From contig NC_079487.1 in the NCBI RefSeq assembly GCF_020520425.1, forward strand, positions 110,642,141-110,706,140: a stretch of 64,000 nucleotides of DNA. Direction: 5' to 3'. The DNA comes from Spinacia oleracea (taxonomy: Eukaryota > Streptophyta > Magnoliopsida > Caryophyllales > Amaranthaceae). Shown here piece after piece: positions 1 through 10,533 of the stretch (position 1 is its first letter; every line of letters starts with the position of its first letter). Position numbers and translations under genes: made by a program. The notes beneath the pieces are model-generated. The model was not told the origin of the DNA. It ran no database searches and was given only the letters and a program-made list of their open reading frames with translations.

Positions 1-345
1 TAAGCACTGACAACATTCTAGAGATGACTAATTTATGTGTTTTTATATGATCACTAGAACTTTAAACTTCCATTATCGTTTTGAAAAGTGTTCGTTATAC
101 GGAATAGCTTATTCTCATTACAGGATCTAAAGATTTACTGTGTGTAGTGGAGATATGTATATTCTCACCTCCTAGCATGCTTTAAAGAAATCTCCAATAT
201 GACATAATTTCAGAAATCAGAAAGTTGCTGCTAAAAGTGGAAGTTATCTCTTTTATACTAGTATTTAGGGTAAATGAATTGTTTCATAGACATCCTAGCT
301 ACTCTGAAAGCTTATTGGCTAAATTTTGGAACACTGTTATGTTAG

Positions 346-531
346 GATACAAATCAAATGGAATACATAATTCCAGAACAGTCCTCGTTGGAGCAGCACC
401 TTCCAGTTTCTGATGACGGGTTCATGGACTTTTTAAGGTATTTGCTTCAGATAAATCCTCGAGGGCGCCCTACAGCGAGACAAGCGCTCGAGCACCCTTG
501 GCTTTCCTTTTCTTATACGAGTAGTAGTTAG
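346..531 (+). CDS. DYRK-family protein kinase, last exon (partial)
   Basis: This is the 3' end of a Ser/Thr (dual-specificity type) kinase gene; the rest lies left of the window. The exon opens after a TTAG acceptor at 342-345 and reads DTNQMEYIIPEQSSLEQHL, then a segment with INPRGRPTARQALEHPWLS, and stops at TAG 529-531. The INPxxRPTAxxALxHPWLS pattern is subdomain XI of CMGC kinases. The EYIIPE-SSLE-HL lead-in is typical of the plant DYRK group (Arabidopsis At1g73460/At3g17750 type) as I remember it. Bases 1-345 are intron: the exon frame meets TAG at 343-345 and no upstream exon is evident. Catalytic residues are outside the window, so activity cannot be judged. The DYRK family call is good; the exact subgroup is inferred. 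Confidence 0.82.
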   Translation, partial: DTNQMEYIIPEQSSLEQHLPVSDDGFMDFLRYLLQINPRGRPTARQALEHPWLSFSYTSSS

Positions 532-1569
532 TTTCAGCACCAGCATATCGCCTTTAACAATGGTTTTGGTGTCTTACAGCAGTGTGTTTTTTATTTTTAT
601 TTTTTGATTTTAATCAGTAAAGGGAGAAAGGAAATAGAAAAGATAAATCCTTTGTCTCTTTCGTTTGGTTTTTGAAGGGGGGAGATGCATACTTGCATTT
701 GAAGGTGTTCTTTCTGGTTAAGTGGATCTTCTTTGCAAAGTTACTTGTCCTGTGTCCAAACATTGTAAATATTACAGCCAAAGAATGCTGTATATAGTGT
801 TAAGACTTAAGAGTAGTGGAGTTAATAGTGTTTTTTGTTTGTTTTGTTTTACGGTAGGTTGTGACAGGATGTAATTCTTTCTTTCCCCTGTGGACTGTGG
901 TTGAGGGGAATGGGGATATTGGTTTCCTGAATGCAGGCTAACCAAAGTACATGTTACATCTTAATTTAATGTAATGGAAAGTTGATACTACCTTTAATTG
1001 CATACTTGCTTTCTACGCTTCCGCTTCCTCAATCGCTGTTGTAAGTTTGTTCAATCCGACCCTCAGCGTGAACGTGACTAGCCGCAATGACTCTCATCGG
1101 CTGCCAAATCAGCAAGCACCATTGGCACATTGCCAATTGGGTTGTGCTAGAACAAAGTATCTGCCATCATCTTAAACCTGAACCGTATCACCCTGACTGA
1201 GTAGGTCAGTAGTTCAGTACTATTCCGTCACGACTCACGAGTTACCTTTTGGGCTGCATGGGCCTGTGTCTTCAGAATTAAAGGCTTTTTGGGCCAACTT
1301 GAATTGGAGCTGTTTTTCATTGGGCTTTGTATCTCATGGAGCAGCAGCGAAGTTGGTGCTTACTGTTCAGCATGTAAGCACTTGTAAATTGTAATCTTTC
1401 CCAAAAAAAAAAAAAAGAACTGGCACTTGAGGAAAATTGTAACCTTTCCATTTCCAAAACTCTACCTCTACCTCAACAGCTCAACCTCAACAAGCTACCT
1501 ACAGAGTTACGTCGTTACCTAATACGGAGGACGTATTGTTTTCACCTTAGTATCAAAAATTCAAAACTA
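532..1569 (+). other. 3' UTR and downstream flank of the DYRK kinase gene
   Basis: The first 450 bases or so are T-rich and probably 3' UTR; no single poly(A) signal stands out. From about 1000 on the sequence is ordinary intergenic DNA with a 14-base A run near 1403-1416. No open frame or RNA gene is supported. Confidence 0.5.
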
Positions 1570-1881
1570 CCTCCTCCGTCCCTTAATACTCGCAGAATTT
1601 ATGACACTTAAATTGATTTAGTAATTTAATGAATGTTAGTTGATAGTGGGTTATTTTTTTTAATATAGTTAATAGAAAATGTGTAAGGGGTGGGAAGTGG
1701 TGAATGAGGGGTGTGTATTTTTAAATCCTTTTTTGTAGGGAGTAGGGGTTTTTTAGGTGAGTTAGTAAATAGTGTGAGAAATAATATGATATTGGTAAAA
1801 ATTTCCATTTATAGAAGAGGTGTAAGTATTAAGGGACGACCCGAAAAGGAAAGCGGTGCGAGTATTAAGGGACGGAGGGAG
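1570..1881. mobile_element. Stowaway-type MITE
   Basis: The ends form an inverted repeat: left CCTCCTCCGTCCCTTAATAC, right GTATTAAGGGACGGAGGGAG. It is flanked by TA on both sides (1568-1569 and 1882-1883), the mariner/Stowaway target site. At about 312 bp without a coding frame it is non-autonomous. Its internal motif (GGGACGACCCGAAAAGGAAA) is shared with the copy at 36355-36680, so the two are one subfamily. Confidence 0.85.
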
Positions 1882-1932
1882 TAATTGAAAATAGTTGCCA
1901 AAAAGGGCCAGAATACCAGCGGTACATTTTTA

Positions 1933-2557
1933 TCTATTACATTCTACTAAAACGGACACCAGAAATGACACGTGTCACTTTTCAGTGTCATTTTTCCCGG
2001 TTTTTTTTTTTATTTTTTACTTTTAAATAAAATACATTACCTTTTTTAGGAAACTAAGATAAAAATGAAATAAAAACATAATTCAACTACCACAAATGTT
2101 ACTGCATAATATATTATTGGAGAAAAAGTTAATCAATATTGTTTTTTCCTTTATGATATGATTTTATTTTTGTATTATTATAACTTTTTAATCTGATAAC
2201 AAATTTAAATAATATTGATGAATAAGCTTCTAATGTTAGTCTACTGTTAATAATATGATACGGGGTAAGTACGAATGTTAATTAAAATAATAATAAATGG
2301 TAAGTAGACTAACATTAGAAATCCTTTTATCAAAATTGTACTCAATTCCAACTATGTTGCATTTGACTAACTCAAACACTCAGTTTGCTCGGGTCTTATC
2401 AAAAATTTGTCTTGGTTCAGTCATTCGGGTTTGGTTAACTTTGTTAGATCGATCTACATACAAGTAGACCATTATAATTCTTAAGTTAGTATTATAATAT
2501 GCAACTTTAGTTCATTAAATTTAGTAGTAATCGCGCGTTGCACGGGGCCTGAACTAG
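1933..2557 (+). mobile_element. Non-autonomous Helitron
   Basis: The element starts with TC after an A (A|TCTATTAC at 1932/1933) and ends with CTAG before a T (2554-2557). A GC-rich stem around 2531-2547 (GCGCGTTGCACGGGGC) sits about 10 bases before the end. TC at the start, a hairpin plus CTRR at the end, and insertion between A and T are the Helitron hallmarks. A GACACGTGTCAC motif near the 5' end is shared with the Helitron at 35290-35729. An internal inverted repeat pairs 2229-2246 with 2303-2320. No Rep/helicase frame is present. Confidence 0.75.
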
Positions 2558-3027
2558 TTTAGAATATTTGTAAACCCTTGTTCAAATTGTCAACCATCTG
2601 ACCACCAGATAATTTGTACACAAACTCTTGCCTACACGATAAATATTGTAAGGTGGTTGGATATAGAATTACCTTAAAATGCTTAAAAGTTATCCGATAT
2701 AATGTAAAAGTTATTTTTTTTAATAAAAATTACCCATCAAAATCACTCGTAAACCGTAATGTACTCCATATAAATGTAACGAATACGCGCAGGGCCTTTT
2801 GATACGTTTATCCAACACAAAGATTCTCTAACAAATCATTACAAATTTACAATATAAAAGTTAATCAAAATATGTTAAAAGTTACCAAAAAGATAAAGGT
2901 ATTCCATATATACAATAATTGTATTGTACACCGAATGAACGGGGGCGAAACCTTTCGAAATGTTTATGTCCAACACAATTATTCTTTAACAAACAATTTC
3001 CGCAAACTATATACGGAGTAGGAAGTA
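2558..3027. other. AT-rich intergenic stretch
   Basis: I see no gene in this 470 bp stretch. It resembles old, decayed repeat DNA and carries one copy of TACGGAGTA at 3012-3020. Confidence 0.4.
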
Positions 3028-3353
3028 CTCCCTCCGTCCCGGAATACTTGACCTGTTTTTCTTATCGGGTCGTCCCTTAATACTTGACCTGTTTCTAAAA
3101 ATGTAAATATTCTAACAATATTATATTATTTCTCACTCCGCCTCTATTAACCCACCTACCCCTACTCCATACAAAAAATAATTAAAAATTCAACCTCTAC
3201 TCTCCCCAACCCCACTCCTTTACACATTTCCCACTAACTACATTAAAATAATACCCCACTATCAACTACTCCCTATTAAATTAAATAAGTCAATTTAAGT
3301 CTCTTAAACTCTGTGCCGGTCAAACCGGGTCGAGTATTCCGGGACGGAGGGAG
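3028..3353. mobile_element. Stowaway-type MITE
   Basis: Left end CTCCCTCCGTCCCGGAATAC, right end GTATTCCGGGACGGAGGGAG, with TA at 3026-3027 and 3354-3355. The 326 bp body is the same subfamily as 32654-32980 but in the opposite orientation. Both share GGTTTGACCGG/CCGGTCAAACC and the 'AATACTTGACCTG' block repeated near one end. Confidence 0.88.
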
Positions 3354-3468
3354 TATTTTCGTATTTCATGAAGTAGCCAGTACATATATAATACTCCGTA
3401 CACGAGATAACAAAGTCACATGCACACATTGTGATGGTCGAAGCTGATGCCCTCTGAGTTTGACCCAT

Positions 3469-3963
3469 TAGGATTGAGCAAAATTATCCGAAAAACCAAA
3501 AATGAAATCCGATTCGGGATATGATTATCGGTTCGGGTACCAGATCCGAAATTCAGGTATTGGATATGGTTAATTATATCATTTTACAAATTACGGTTGC
3601 CCGATAACAATCCGATAAGCCTTTTTTTAAAAGATTTTTCCAATTTTTTTTTTTTTTTTCCCCAAGAGCTCAAAATCATAAAGGCTAATAATCAATGTAT
3701 AATTTGAGTAAATTGTAATTTCATTAGTATTGTAGTCGATGTGCTAATTTTGGTATTTGAATGATACGAATATCAAAAATATCTAGTTATAAAGTCTATT
3801 TTTCCCAATTAGTTATAATCCTACCCAAAAGTTTGGGTACCCGAAATACGGGTATCCGAACTTAACAATTCTGTTCATTTATATCAATTTTAACATTATT
3901 GATTATCGATTACCCAGATCGATAATGCTACCGATTCGGGTACCCGGCCCATGTTCACCCCTA
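3469..3963. mobile_element. hAT-like non-autonomous element with CGGGTACCCG subterminal repeats
   Basis: The right end reads GGTACCCGGCCCATGTTCAC and finishes CACCCCTA. The left end (TAGGATTGAGCAAAATTATC) is a diverged inverse. The 8-base flanks TGACCCAT and CTACCCAT match at 6 of 8 positions, as expected for an old hAT target duplication. Both ends are rich in TTCGGGTACC/GGGTACCCGA-type motifs. This is the architecture of the better preserved element at 35047-36019, with a different core motif. Confidence 0.6.
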
Positions 3964-4039
3964 CTACCCATGATCAACCCTCTTGGTAGACCACAGACGG
4001 ATGCCGGATCCTTTCAACCAGTCAAACGAAAGGCTGTTG

Positions 4040-4217
4040 CAGGGGCGGATCTTTGTTGTGTTGGGGATGGGCCTGGCCTCCCCGGTCGGAAAATTTTGTA
4101 GTGTATTTTTAGTTACGGCCCCCCCTAAAATTTGTGTGTAATTGCATAATTATATAGTATATTGCTTAATTTTTTTCTACCGACCCCCTTTGTAAAACTG
4201 TTCAAGATCCGCCACTG
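4040..4217. mobile_element. hAT MITE with intact 8-bp target duplication
   Basis: The ends are CAGGGGCGGATCTTTG and CAAGATCCGCCACTG, an imperfect inverted repeat starting CAG(g/t)GGCGGATC. The exact 8-base sequence GGCTGTTG flanks it on both sides (4032-4039 and 4218-4225). Length 178 bp, no coding frame. Confidence 0.88.
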
Positions 4218-4334
4218 GGCTGTTGAATGAGGGAGTGAAGAATTGCTTACAGCCTAAAATTAAAATCACGAGCTTCCAAATAACTGATTACTTAGAACTG
4301 GGCCATTTTAGTACAAGTAACTAAACACAAAAAT

Positions 4335-4499
4335 ACTAATTGCTTGTTGATTCAGTGATGATTGGAGCTTAACTTATTAGGGAGAATCCGTGTTCGATCC
4401 CCCATAATAACATTTGGAAGGGGAATGAAACATAACCACCCAAAACTCGACCCAAATTCAAATTAGCTTTAAGGGTGAATCGGGTGCTAACACCAAAAA
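4335..4499 (+). mobile_element. SINE with 17-bp target duplication
   Basis: A tRNA-like internal promoter is visible, with a B-box-like GTGTTCGATCCCCC near 4391-4404 and a weak A-box (CAGTGATGATTGGAGC) upstream. The 165 bp body lies between two exact copies of TAACTAAACACAAAAAT (4318-4334 and 4500-4516), the kind of long direct repeat made by LINE-driven retroposition. The 3' end is short and A-rich. Confidence 0.8.
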
Positions 4500-4605
4500 T
4501 AACTAAACACAAAAATGAAGGCCGTGTTTAATACGGACTACTCCGTATGATTCAGGGAAGTCGCGTGAATTTGAGAGTCAGGGAAATACTTCAACTCAGC
4601 GAACA

Positions 4606-4647
4606 CAACTGCACAACTGCAACTGCAACTGCAACTGCAACTGCAAC
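4606..4647 (+). repeat. (CAACTG)n hexanucleotide microsatellite
   Basis: About seven units of CAACTG, the second one interrupted by a CA insertion. Confidence 0.9.
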
Positions 4648-5862
4648 CACTTATTAATAAAATATTAATTACTTTACTCAGTTCAGTTTTGTCTCTTTTG
4701 ATTGTTGGGTCATTCAGCATTCTGAACAATATCATTTCTTCCCACTAGGAACGTGCACAAAACTCTCTACTCCGTACTATTTTACTCCTCATAAGTAGAA
4801 ATCTATACTGTAGAGTTTTATCTAAACCATACATTTTAAAATCAATGGCTCATATTGATGAGAAAAAATATGAGGGATTTTGGAAAAAATAACATATGAA
4901 TTATTGTTTTTTCATTCAATGGTTGATATGCTCAAACTCTACCTTATAGAGTTATTTTAAAACTCTAGAGGATCCAAAACTAGTTTAGACGTATATCCTT
5001 CCCCGTATTTTGCTTGGCGGGAGCATTATGCACTCAATGTCTGGGTACGACTTGAAAAAATATATAATTTTAGACTATTTGAGTTAGTTGAGGTTTTTTT
5101 AGATGTCGGTTGATATTCAAATTAAATTTTTATATATTAATACATGGAGTACATACCAATAAGATTTTTGTCTAATAATTAGGATTGAGGATCTGTGTAC
5201 GATGGATTTTAGATTCGATCCCTTCCGCTCCTATTTATAATTTGTATTGCCTTGTTAGCTTCTTTGCACCAAAAACAATACGTGGAGTATCTCATTTAGT
5301 TATATTTACGGGTTTTTTTTGAATCGGATATGGGTAGAGTAGAACATGAGTTGTATAAGTCTTGCCCGAAATTAGCCAAACATAGCACGTGTACGTTGTA
5401 AGCCTGATCCATACCATTGATCCTGCAAATTTTTATAGGCGAAAAATTTGAGTTGAGAAGGTAATTTTTGCAAATATCAAACAATAAATTTGGATTATAC
5501 AAAGTGATTCCTTTTGTAAATTATACTCATCCCAAACAACTAAGAGCACTACCAATAATGCGTAAAAAAAACACACTCACGACTCTCTCTCTACCACTTT
5601 CTTACTCTTCCACATCATTTTCCTCACTAATAACTTTTTTTTTTTTTTGAAAAACCCATCCCACCAATGTACTAAAAAAACACTCACCACTCTTATTTTT
5701 ACTAGTCATTATACCCACTACACTTTCCATCTCCCACATCACATACTCCATCTATTTTGTTTCATCCTTGCTTCTCTTGACATGTCAAACTCCAGTCTCC
5801 TTTGACGAGTCTGGTTCTCTTAAACCCTCAGTTCAGTGTTAGCTTGCAACTTATCACCAAAA
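4648..5862. other. Intergenic DNA with a SINE-like fragment
   Basis: No gene is seen. Around 5170-5280 a tRNA-like stretch (TTAGATTCGATCCCTTCC resembles a B box) suggests another SINE remnant, without clear target duplications. The T-rich tract at 5630-5650 is simple sequence. Confidence 0.4.
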
Positions 5863-6549
5863 CTAGAAACTGTCTCTGATGGTGATGCCCCTTTTCCCTT
5901 TTCTTTTGGCCTTAGTTTTTTTAACATCATCTGGTCGATTTATACCCCCAGATACGAAACTTTCACCACTTGCTAAGACATTGTTACCATCATCATCAAG
6001 GACGTCTAGTTCTCTTGCCACTACCTTCACTATCTTGTGTAGCTTCTTCTCTATTGTCACGTAACTCTCTTTCTTCCTTTGAAATACCCCACCTCATCCT
6101 TCAACTCCACTTTGGTTGATCACAAACCATCTTCCAAGTATGCTCACATGTGAAGTTCTTGGGTCCTGATTTTACAGAATTGTAGAAAAGCTTCTGGGCG
6201 GTAACAAATACGTCCACATTACTATTCCCACTTTTTGCAAATAATTGTTCAGCTTTTTCTAAGGAAGCAGCCCAGAGTTGTATGTCTACAGCTAGCCTTC
6301 TCCAACGACTCTCTAACATTCTGAGGCCTTTTTTAGCAACTTCGTAAGGCCTTTCTTCTTAAACTTTGTCGTAGTATGCATTTTTTTTTTCCAAATATCA
6401 ATTACTTTCTGGTCGGTTCCCAATACTGCATCAGTGCAATTTGTCATGTAACCATCAACCAGAGCTTCATCCTCCTGAATAAACCAACTCCGAGACGCAA
6501 CAACTTCAGGAATTCTTTGATTTGGTCTAACAGGCAGCGAATGCGTCAT
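5863..6549 (-). pseudogene. Broken Myb/SANT-like (PIF/Harbinger ORF1-type) gene
   Basis: Three minus-strand pieces in different frames read as one decayed protein. 6549-6313 gives a Myb-like N-part with SWFIQEDEALVDGYMTN. 6319-6101 gives LESRWRRLAVDIQLWAASLE followed by SVKSGPKNFTCEHTWKMVCD. 6060-5863 gives a basic tail, INRPDDVKKTKAKRKGKRG. This order (W-rich trihelix/Myb region, an 'F..eHcW..l...PKW' motif, then RP-x-KKaKak) is that of plant 'NAM-associated/Myb-SANT-like' proteins, many of which come from the DNA-binding ORF1 of PIF/Harbinger transposons. Frame breaks near 6315 and 6080 make it non-functional. Family identity is inferred from motif order; the exact relative is not known. 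Confidence 0.6.
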
Positions 6550-6822
6550 GATCGGAGATTGTGTCTCCTGGACACTATCCTCTACATCTTCATAAACAGT
6601 GCTATTAGCATAAAAAGATTGTCAAAATTTTTGAGAGGGAGAATTACCTTATACATATGAATTAAAGTCAGAATGTTGATTGCTATTCATATTAAGATCA
6701 AAATCATCCAATTTGAAATTATTTTTCATTTTGTACTAAAAAATAAACAAACACAATAATATAGATAATGTTTATATTATTTTCAGATATAATGTTTATA
6801 TTAGTTTCAGATTAAAACAAAA

Positions 6823-6823
6823 A

Positions 6824-6897
<74 letters not shown>

Positions 6898-6966
6898 TAC
6901 TAATAATAATAACAATAACAATAATAATAACAATAATACTAATAATAATAATAGTAATAATAATAA
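6823..6966. repeat. (AAT)n microsatellite
   Basis: About 140 bases of AAT triplets, pure at the left and interrupted by AAC and ACT variants towards the right. Confidence 0.95.
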
Positions 6967-7518
6967 AAATAATACAAAATTAGAATAAAAAGATATTTAT
7001 ATTTCTGAAAATTTGTAGATATTTTCACAATTATTTTACATTTTTGTGTACTTTGCATGAAAAATGATTTATTTTAGAGAAGAGAGAAAAATGATTTTTT
7101 TTAGAGGAAAGAGAAAAATGATTTTTGAAAGTGTGTCAAAATATATCAAATTAGGGTTGAAATTGGTGATAATTTTGACAGAAATTGAGCCAATATTTGT
7201 GTTGAATGATTTGGGTATGCAAATTTTATATCTTGGTCTGCTGAATTGTCGATTCAATCAATGAAATTAACCCCAAAATTTTCAAAAAAAAATAAAAAAA
7301 TAGGGTTCATATGAAATTCAAATTGGGGATTTGTTGAATGTTTAATGTATTTACAAATTGAGGTTAGGGAATGTTGATTCGTATTATTAGAAACTAACAC
7401 AAAATCTTTATTTGATGTCAATTTTAGGATCGAGCTCATGTCTACATTGAGTTTTTCGCCTTCAAAAGAGAAAAAATGTGCCTGTGGAGTTACTGCATAG
7501 TCGTTAATCTAATCTCAG

Positions 7519-10500
7519 ACCTTCGAGAATATGAAATGGCAAGTGTAACACTCTAATAATTCCTTGCTTTTATAAAACCATTTTTCCAACTTAAAATAAA
7601 GGAATTACTAAAGTATTACCGCCACCGTGATAACGGCTAAGGCTAGTACCAGAATTACGCAGCGGAATTTAATGTCAACTAACTTTTAAAAACATAATAA
7701 ATGAAAATCGAGGCCTCCTACAATTTGGAACCATGACGGCCCAAAAACCAAAGTATAAAAAGTTCAACAATTTCAAACATAATTAAAGTATAATTAAATA
7801 GTTCAAAATACGAAAACATGCAACTCTCTCTATCATCCCAAGCCACATGATTCCGATCAACCAACCTGCTATATTATTCTACTCCCCATCAATGCAAGTG
7901 CAAATGATAGATCATCATAGGGTCATTTAGGCAAAGACCATGACCGAAACACACAAAGCACGTAGTCAGCAAAAGCCGAGTACTTACAAGAATAGAGTGA
8001 AATAAAACTAAAACATGCATCACTCACTAAGTACTAGTCAACATACGAAAGCCATATAATAATTAACAACCAATCATGAATACAAGACTCGACTCGTGAC
8101 TCGACTCTTGACTCACAATTTAATTAGAATAAGCTTCAAACGGGCCAAAAGAATGTTCCATAAAGGAAAGGTGATGGGAGCCAACCATGCACCAAATAAT
8201 AAATAATAAAATCGGGCCATACCGAGTGTCGGGCCATACCGACGGAATTCCTGCGCATAATATAAATGAAACAACGTCTTGTATCATTAGTAGGAGTACG
8301 AGCTTTCCGGCAAGACTCCCCCCATTGTTCATACTCAAGGTATATACGTTCCAAGAGTTTTGAAGCTTGTTCAGGTTGCACTTTATGTTTATTAATATTT
8401 ATTAAAGGTGAACTCAAGACTCAACAAAGTACACACATACAATTAATAAACAACAACCCAAGACAATCTTATTTTAATGCTTTAAGACTTGTGATCAATC
8501 AAGCAAGACTCTTGTGAACTTACTACCATGTTCCTCCTCACCAAAGTGAGATTCCACATCATGCCCATTAACATGAGGGTTGTGCCCTTGCACGACAAAT
8601 CCTAATTCATTTCATATAAAACATTCCCAACTGAACCCTACATGTGCGGTGGCTTACGTGAGCTAACCCTTCACATGTGGTAAAATAAATAGTACAACGA
8701 AGTACGAATAATTGGCTCAAAGTATGCTAGACATCCCGTACAATAGCATACTAATAAATAATCCATCTCTTGCATGTGAAACAACCCATACATGCATAAA
8801 TATTGAACAACATGATTGACAATGAAATCCATACTCAAAATAATCCCAACATGCTTGTTAAATCAACAATTCAATAATTCCAATAATATAATCCACATGA
8901 TCGTTCATCAAACCAAATATGAATCCACATAATATAATTCACATCAACAACAATCATGTAATGTCTTTGACAAACGGTGTGGTCGCCCTAGACTTGTACG
9001 TACCTTGAATACCTAAGTACGGGGGCCACTATGCGAATCACAACTTATTAGAAATCAACTCCTATAAACACAATGGAGAAACTTAATTATTATCCATGTT
9101 TACTAAATTTCCAGCAACTTTGTTTAGTTTTAAAACACTTGAATTAATTAGAACTTAATCGTTCATTAATAAAATAATAGGCTCAATCAATCGTTTAAAA
9201 CTCTAGCATGAAATTAATTTATTTTCATGTATAAAACCATTAAAAGTCGACGTTTTAAGTCTTTACAATATTCTGAAAAATATAATTGATTATCATAATT
9301 AAATTCATCATCTAATTATGCTAATCAATCGCCCATAAGGCTTAGATTAAAACTCCAATCATAGTTTGTAATTAAAACCATTAAAACTAATAAAAATTGA
9401 AGCTTTAATATATACTTTAAATCTGAAAATTATAATATTTCAATTCAAAACATTCTTCAATAATTCAAACATACAAATCCTCAAAATTCGGTGTTCATAA
9501 CCGATCCCACCATTTTAATTAATCAAAACCAATAATAATAATATAATTTAAATACGGAATTGAAATAGAATAGGCAAGGAAGAAGAGAATTATACCAATC
9601 CGGCCTATAACACGGAACAAACACGAATTAAATGTGATTGGGAGAAAGAATTGAACGAACGAACAAAACACACGCGCGCACACACACCTTGTGCGTGTGC
9701 GCGCGGGGGCGAGAATGAAGGCAACAGCAGGGGCGCGCTGGCGCGGGATGAGAGGGCGAGCAAGAGAGACGAGTGTGTGTGGGTGAGGGCCAACAACGCA
9801 CAACAACAACAAGAACAACACAAATCAACATCACGCAGCTGTGCTGTGCGGGTCGAGGGGCGTGAGAGGCGAGAGAAAAAGAGGGAGTAAATTACTGCAG
9901 CAGGATTTTAGAACGCTCATAACTTTTAATCTACAACTCGGAATTGATCGATAAGTTCAAGAACTTTTCGAGATCTACAACTTTGAAGCAGAAAACTTTT
10001 TCTGAAAACGAACGGAAGTAGGAGAAAAACGGCCAAACATAAGTTCGACGAAAGAAAGAAGAATTTAGGGTTAGGGTTTTACTTTTAGGTTTAATGAATA
10101 ATAGGGAGCGATTTTGAGGGTGAGCACCTATATTTATAGGCTTAGGAAACTCAAAGATGGGCTAGGCTTTAGGATTCCCTTTCGGGCTTCATTAAACATA
10201 GAATGGGCTTGTTTAATTTGTTTGGACTTGAACTTGGAATTGAATTGGGCTAGATTCATTTAAAAATCGTTTAACTTTTGAAACCCAATTAAATTCCCAA
10301 CATGAAATATTAAATCCATTTAATATTATAATTAAATAAAATACATTTAAATAACATTTAAATGCGTTTTAAATTCTAAAAATCATAAAAATACTTTATA
10401 TATATAATAAAATATATTTATAAAATACAGAAAAATACGAGGTATTACAGCAAGCGGCGATTAAGGTTGACAAAAAATAAATTCATCTAGGGACTATCAG

Positions 10501-10533
10501 CTCACAATAGGAAGCTGCCCATATATTTGACAG
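7519..10533 (+). pseudogene. AP2-domain exon split by an LTR insertion
   Basis: Removing the element at 7544-10449 and one copy of its GCAAG duplication joins ...ENMKWQ to AAIKVDKK, then (stop) IHLGTISSQ (stop) EAAHIFDR. This is the W-x-A-x-I-K-V...LGT...EEAA..YDR core of an AP2 domain, closest from memory to the Arabidopsis At4g13040 (APD1) type. Two in-frame stops (TAA for an expected CAA, TAG for an expected GAG) each need only one base change. An acceptor-like CTCAG precedes 7519 and a GT donor follows 10533, so this looks like a single internal exon. I did not find the flanking exons. It is a dead fragment. Confidence 0.55.
7544..10449 (-). mobile_element. Solo-LTR-like retroelement (2.9 kb) with 5-bp target duplication
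   Basis: The element begins TGTAACACTC and ends GAGGTATTACA, giving TG...CA termini. It is flanked by GCAAG on both sides (7539-7543 and 10450-10454), as for LTR-retrotransposon integration. No gag, protease, RT or integrase frame is present, so it is a solo LTR or a large non-autonomous derivative. Read on the minus strand it matches the layout of the element at 41586-44414: TGTAATACC(C/T)CG start, GC-rich mid-section, a 'GGCTAAGGCTAGTACC'-type motif, and a GTTACA end. The GC-rich part (9660-9860) holds a GCGCGCAC/GTGCGCGC foldback. The ends resemble Ty3/gypsy chromovirus LTRs (inference). Confidence 0.7.

Noticed and set aside
9519-9890. Overlapping open frames rich in Cys, Arg and Ala
   Set aside because: They come from the GC-rich CACACGCGCG-type part of the other LTR-like element. 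No family motif was found.
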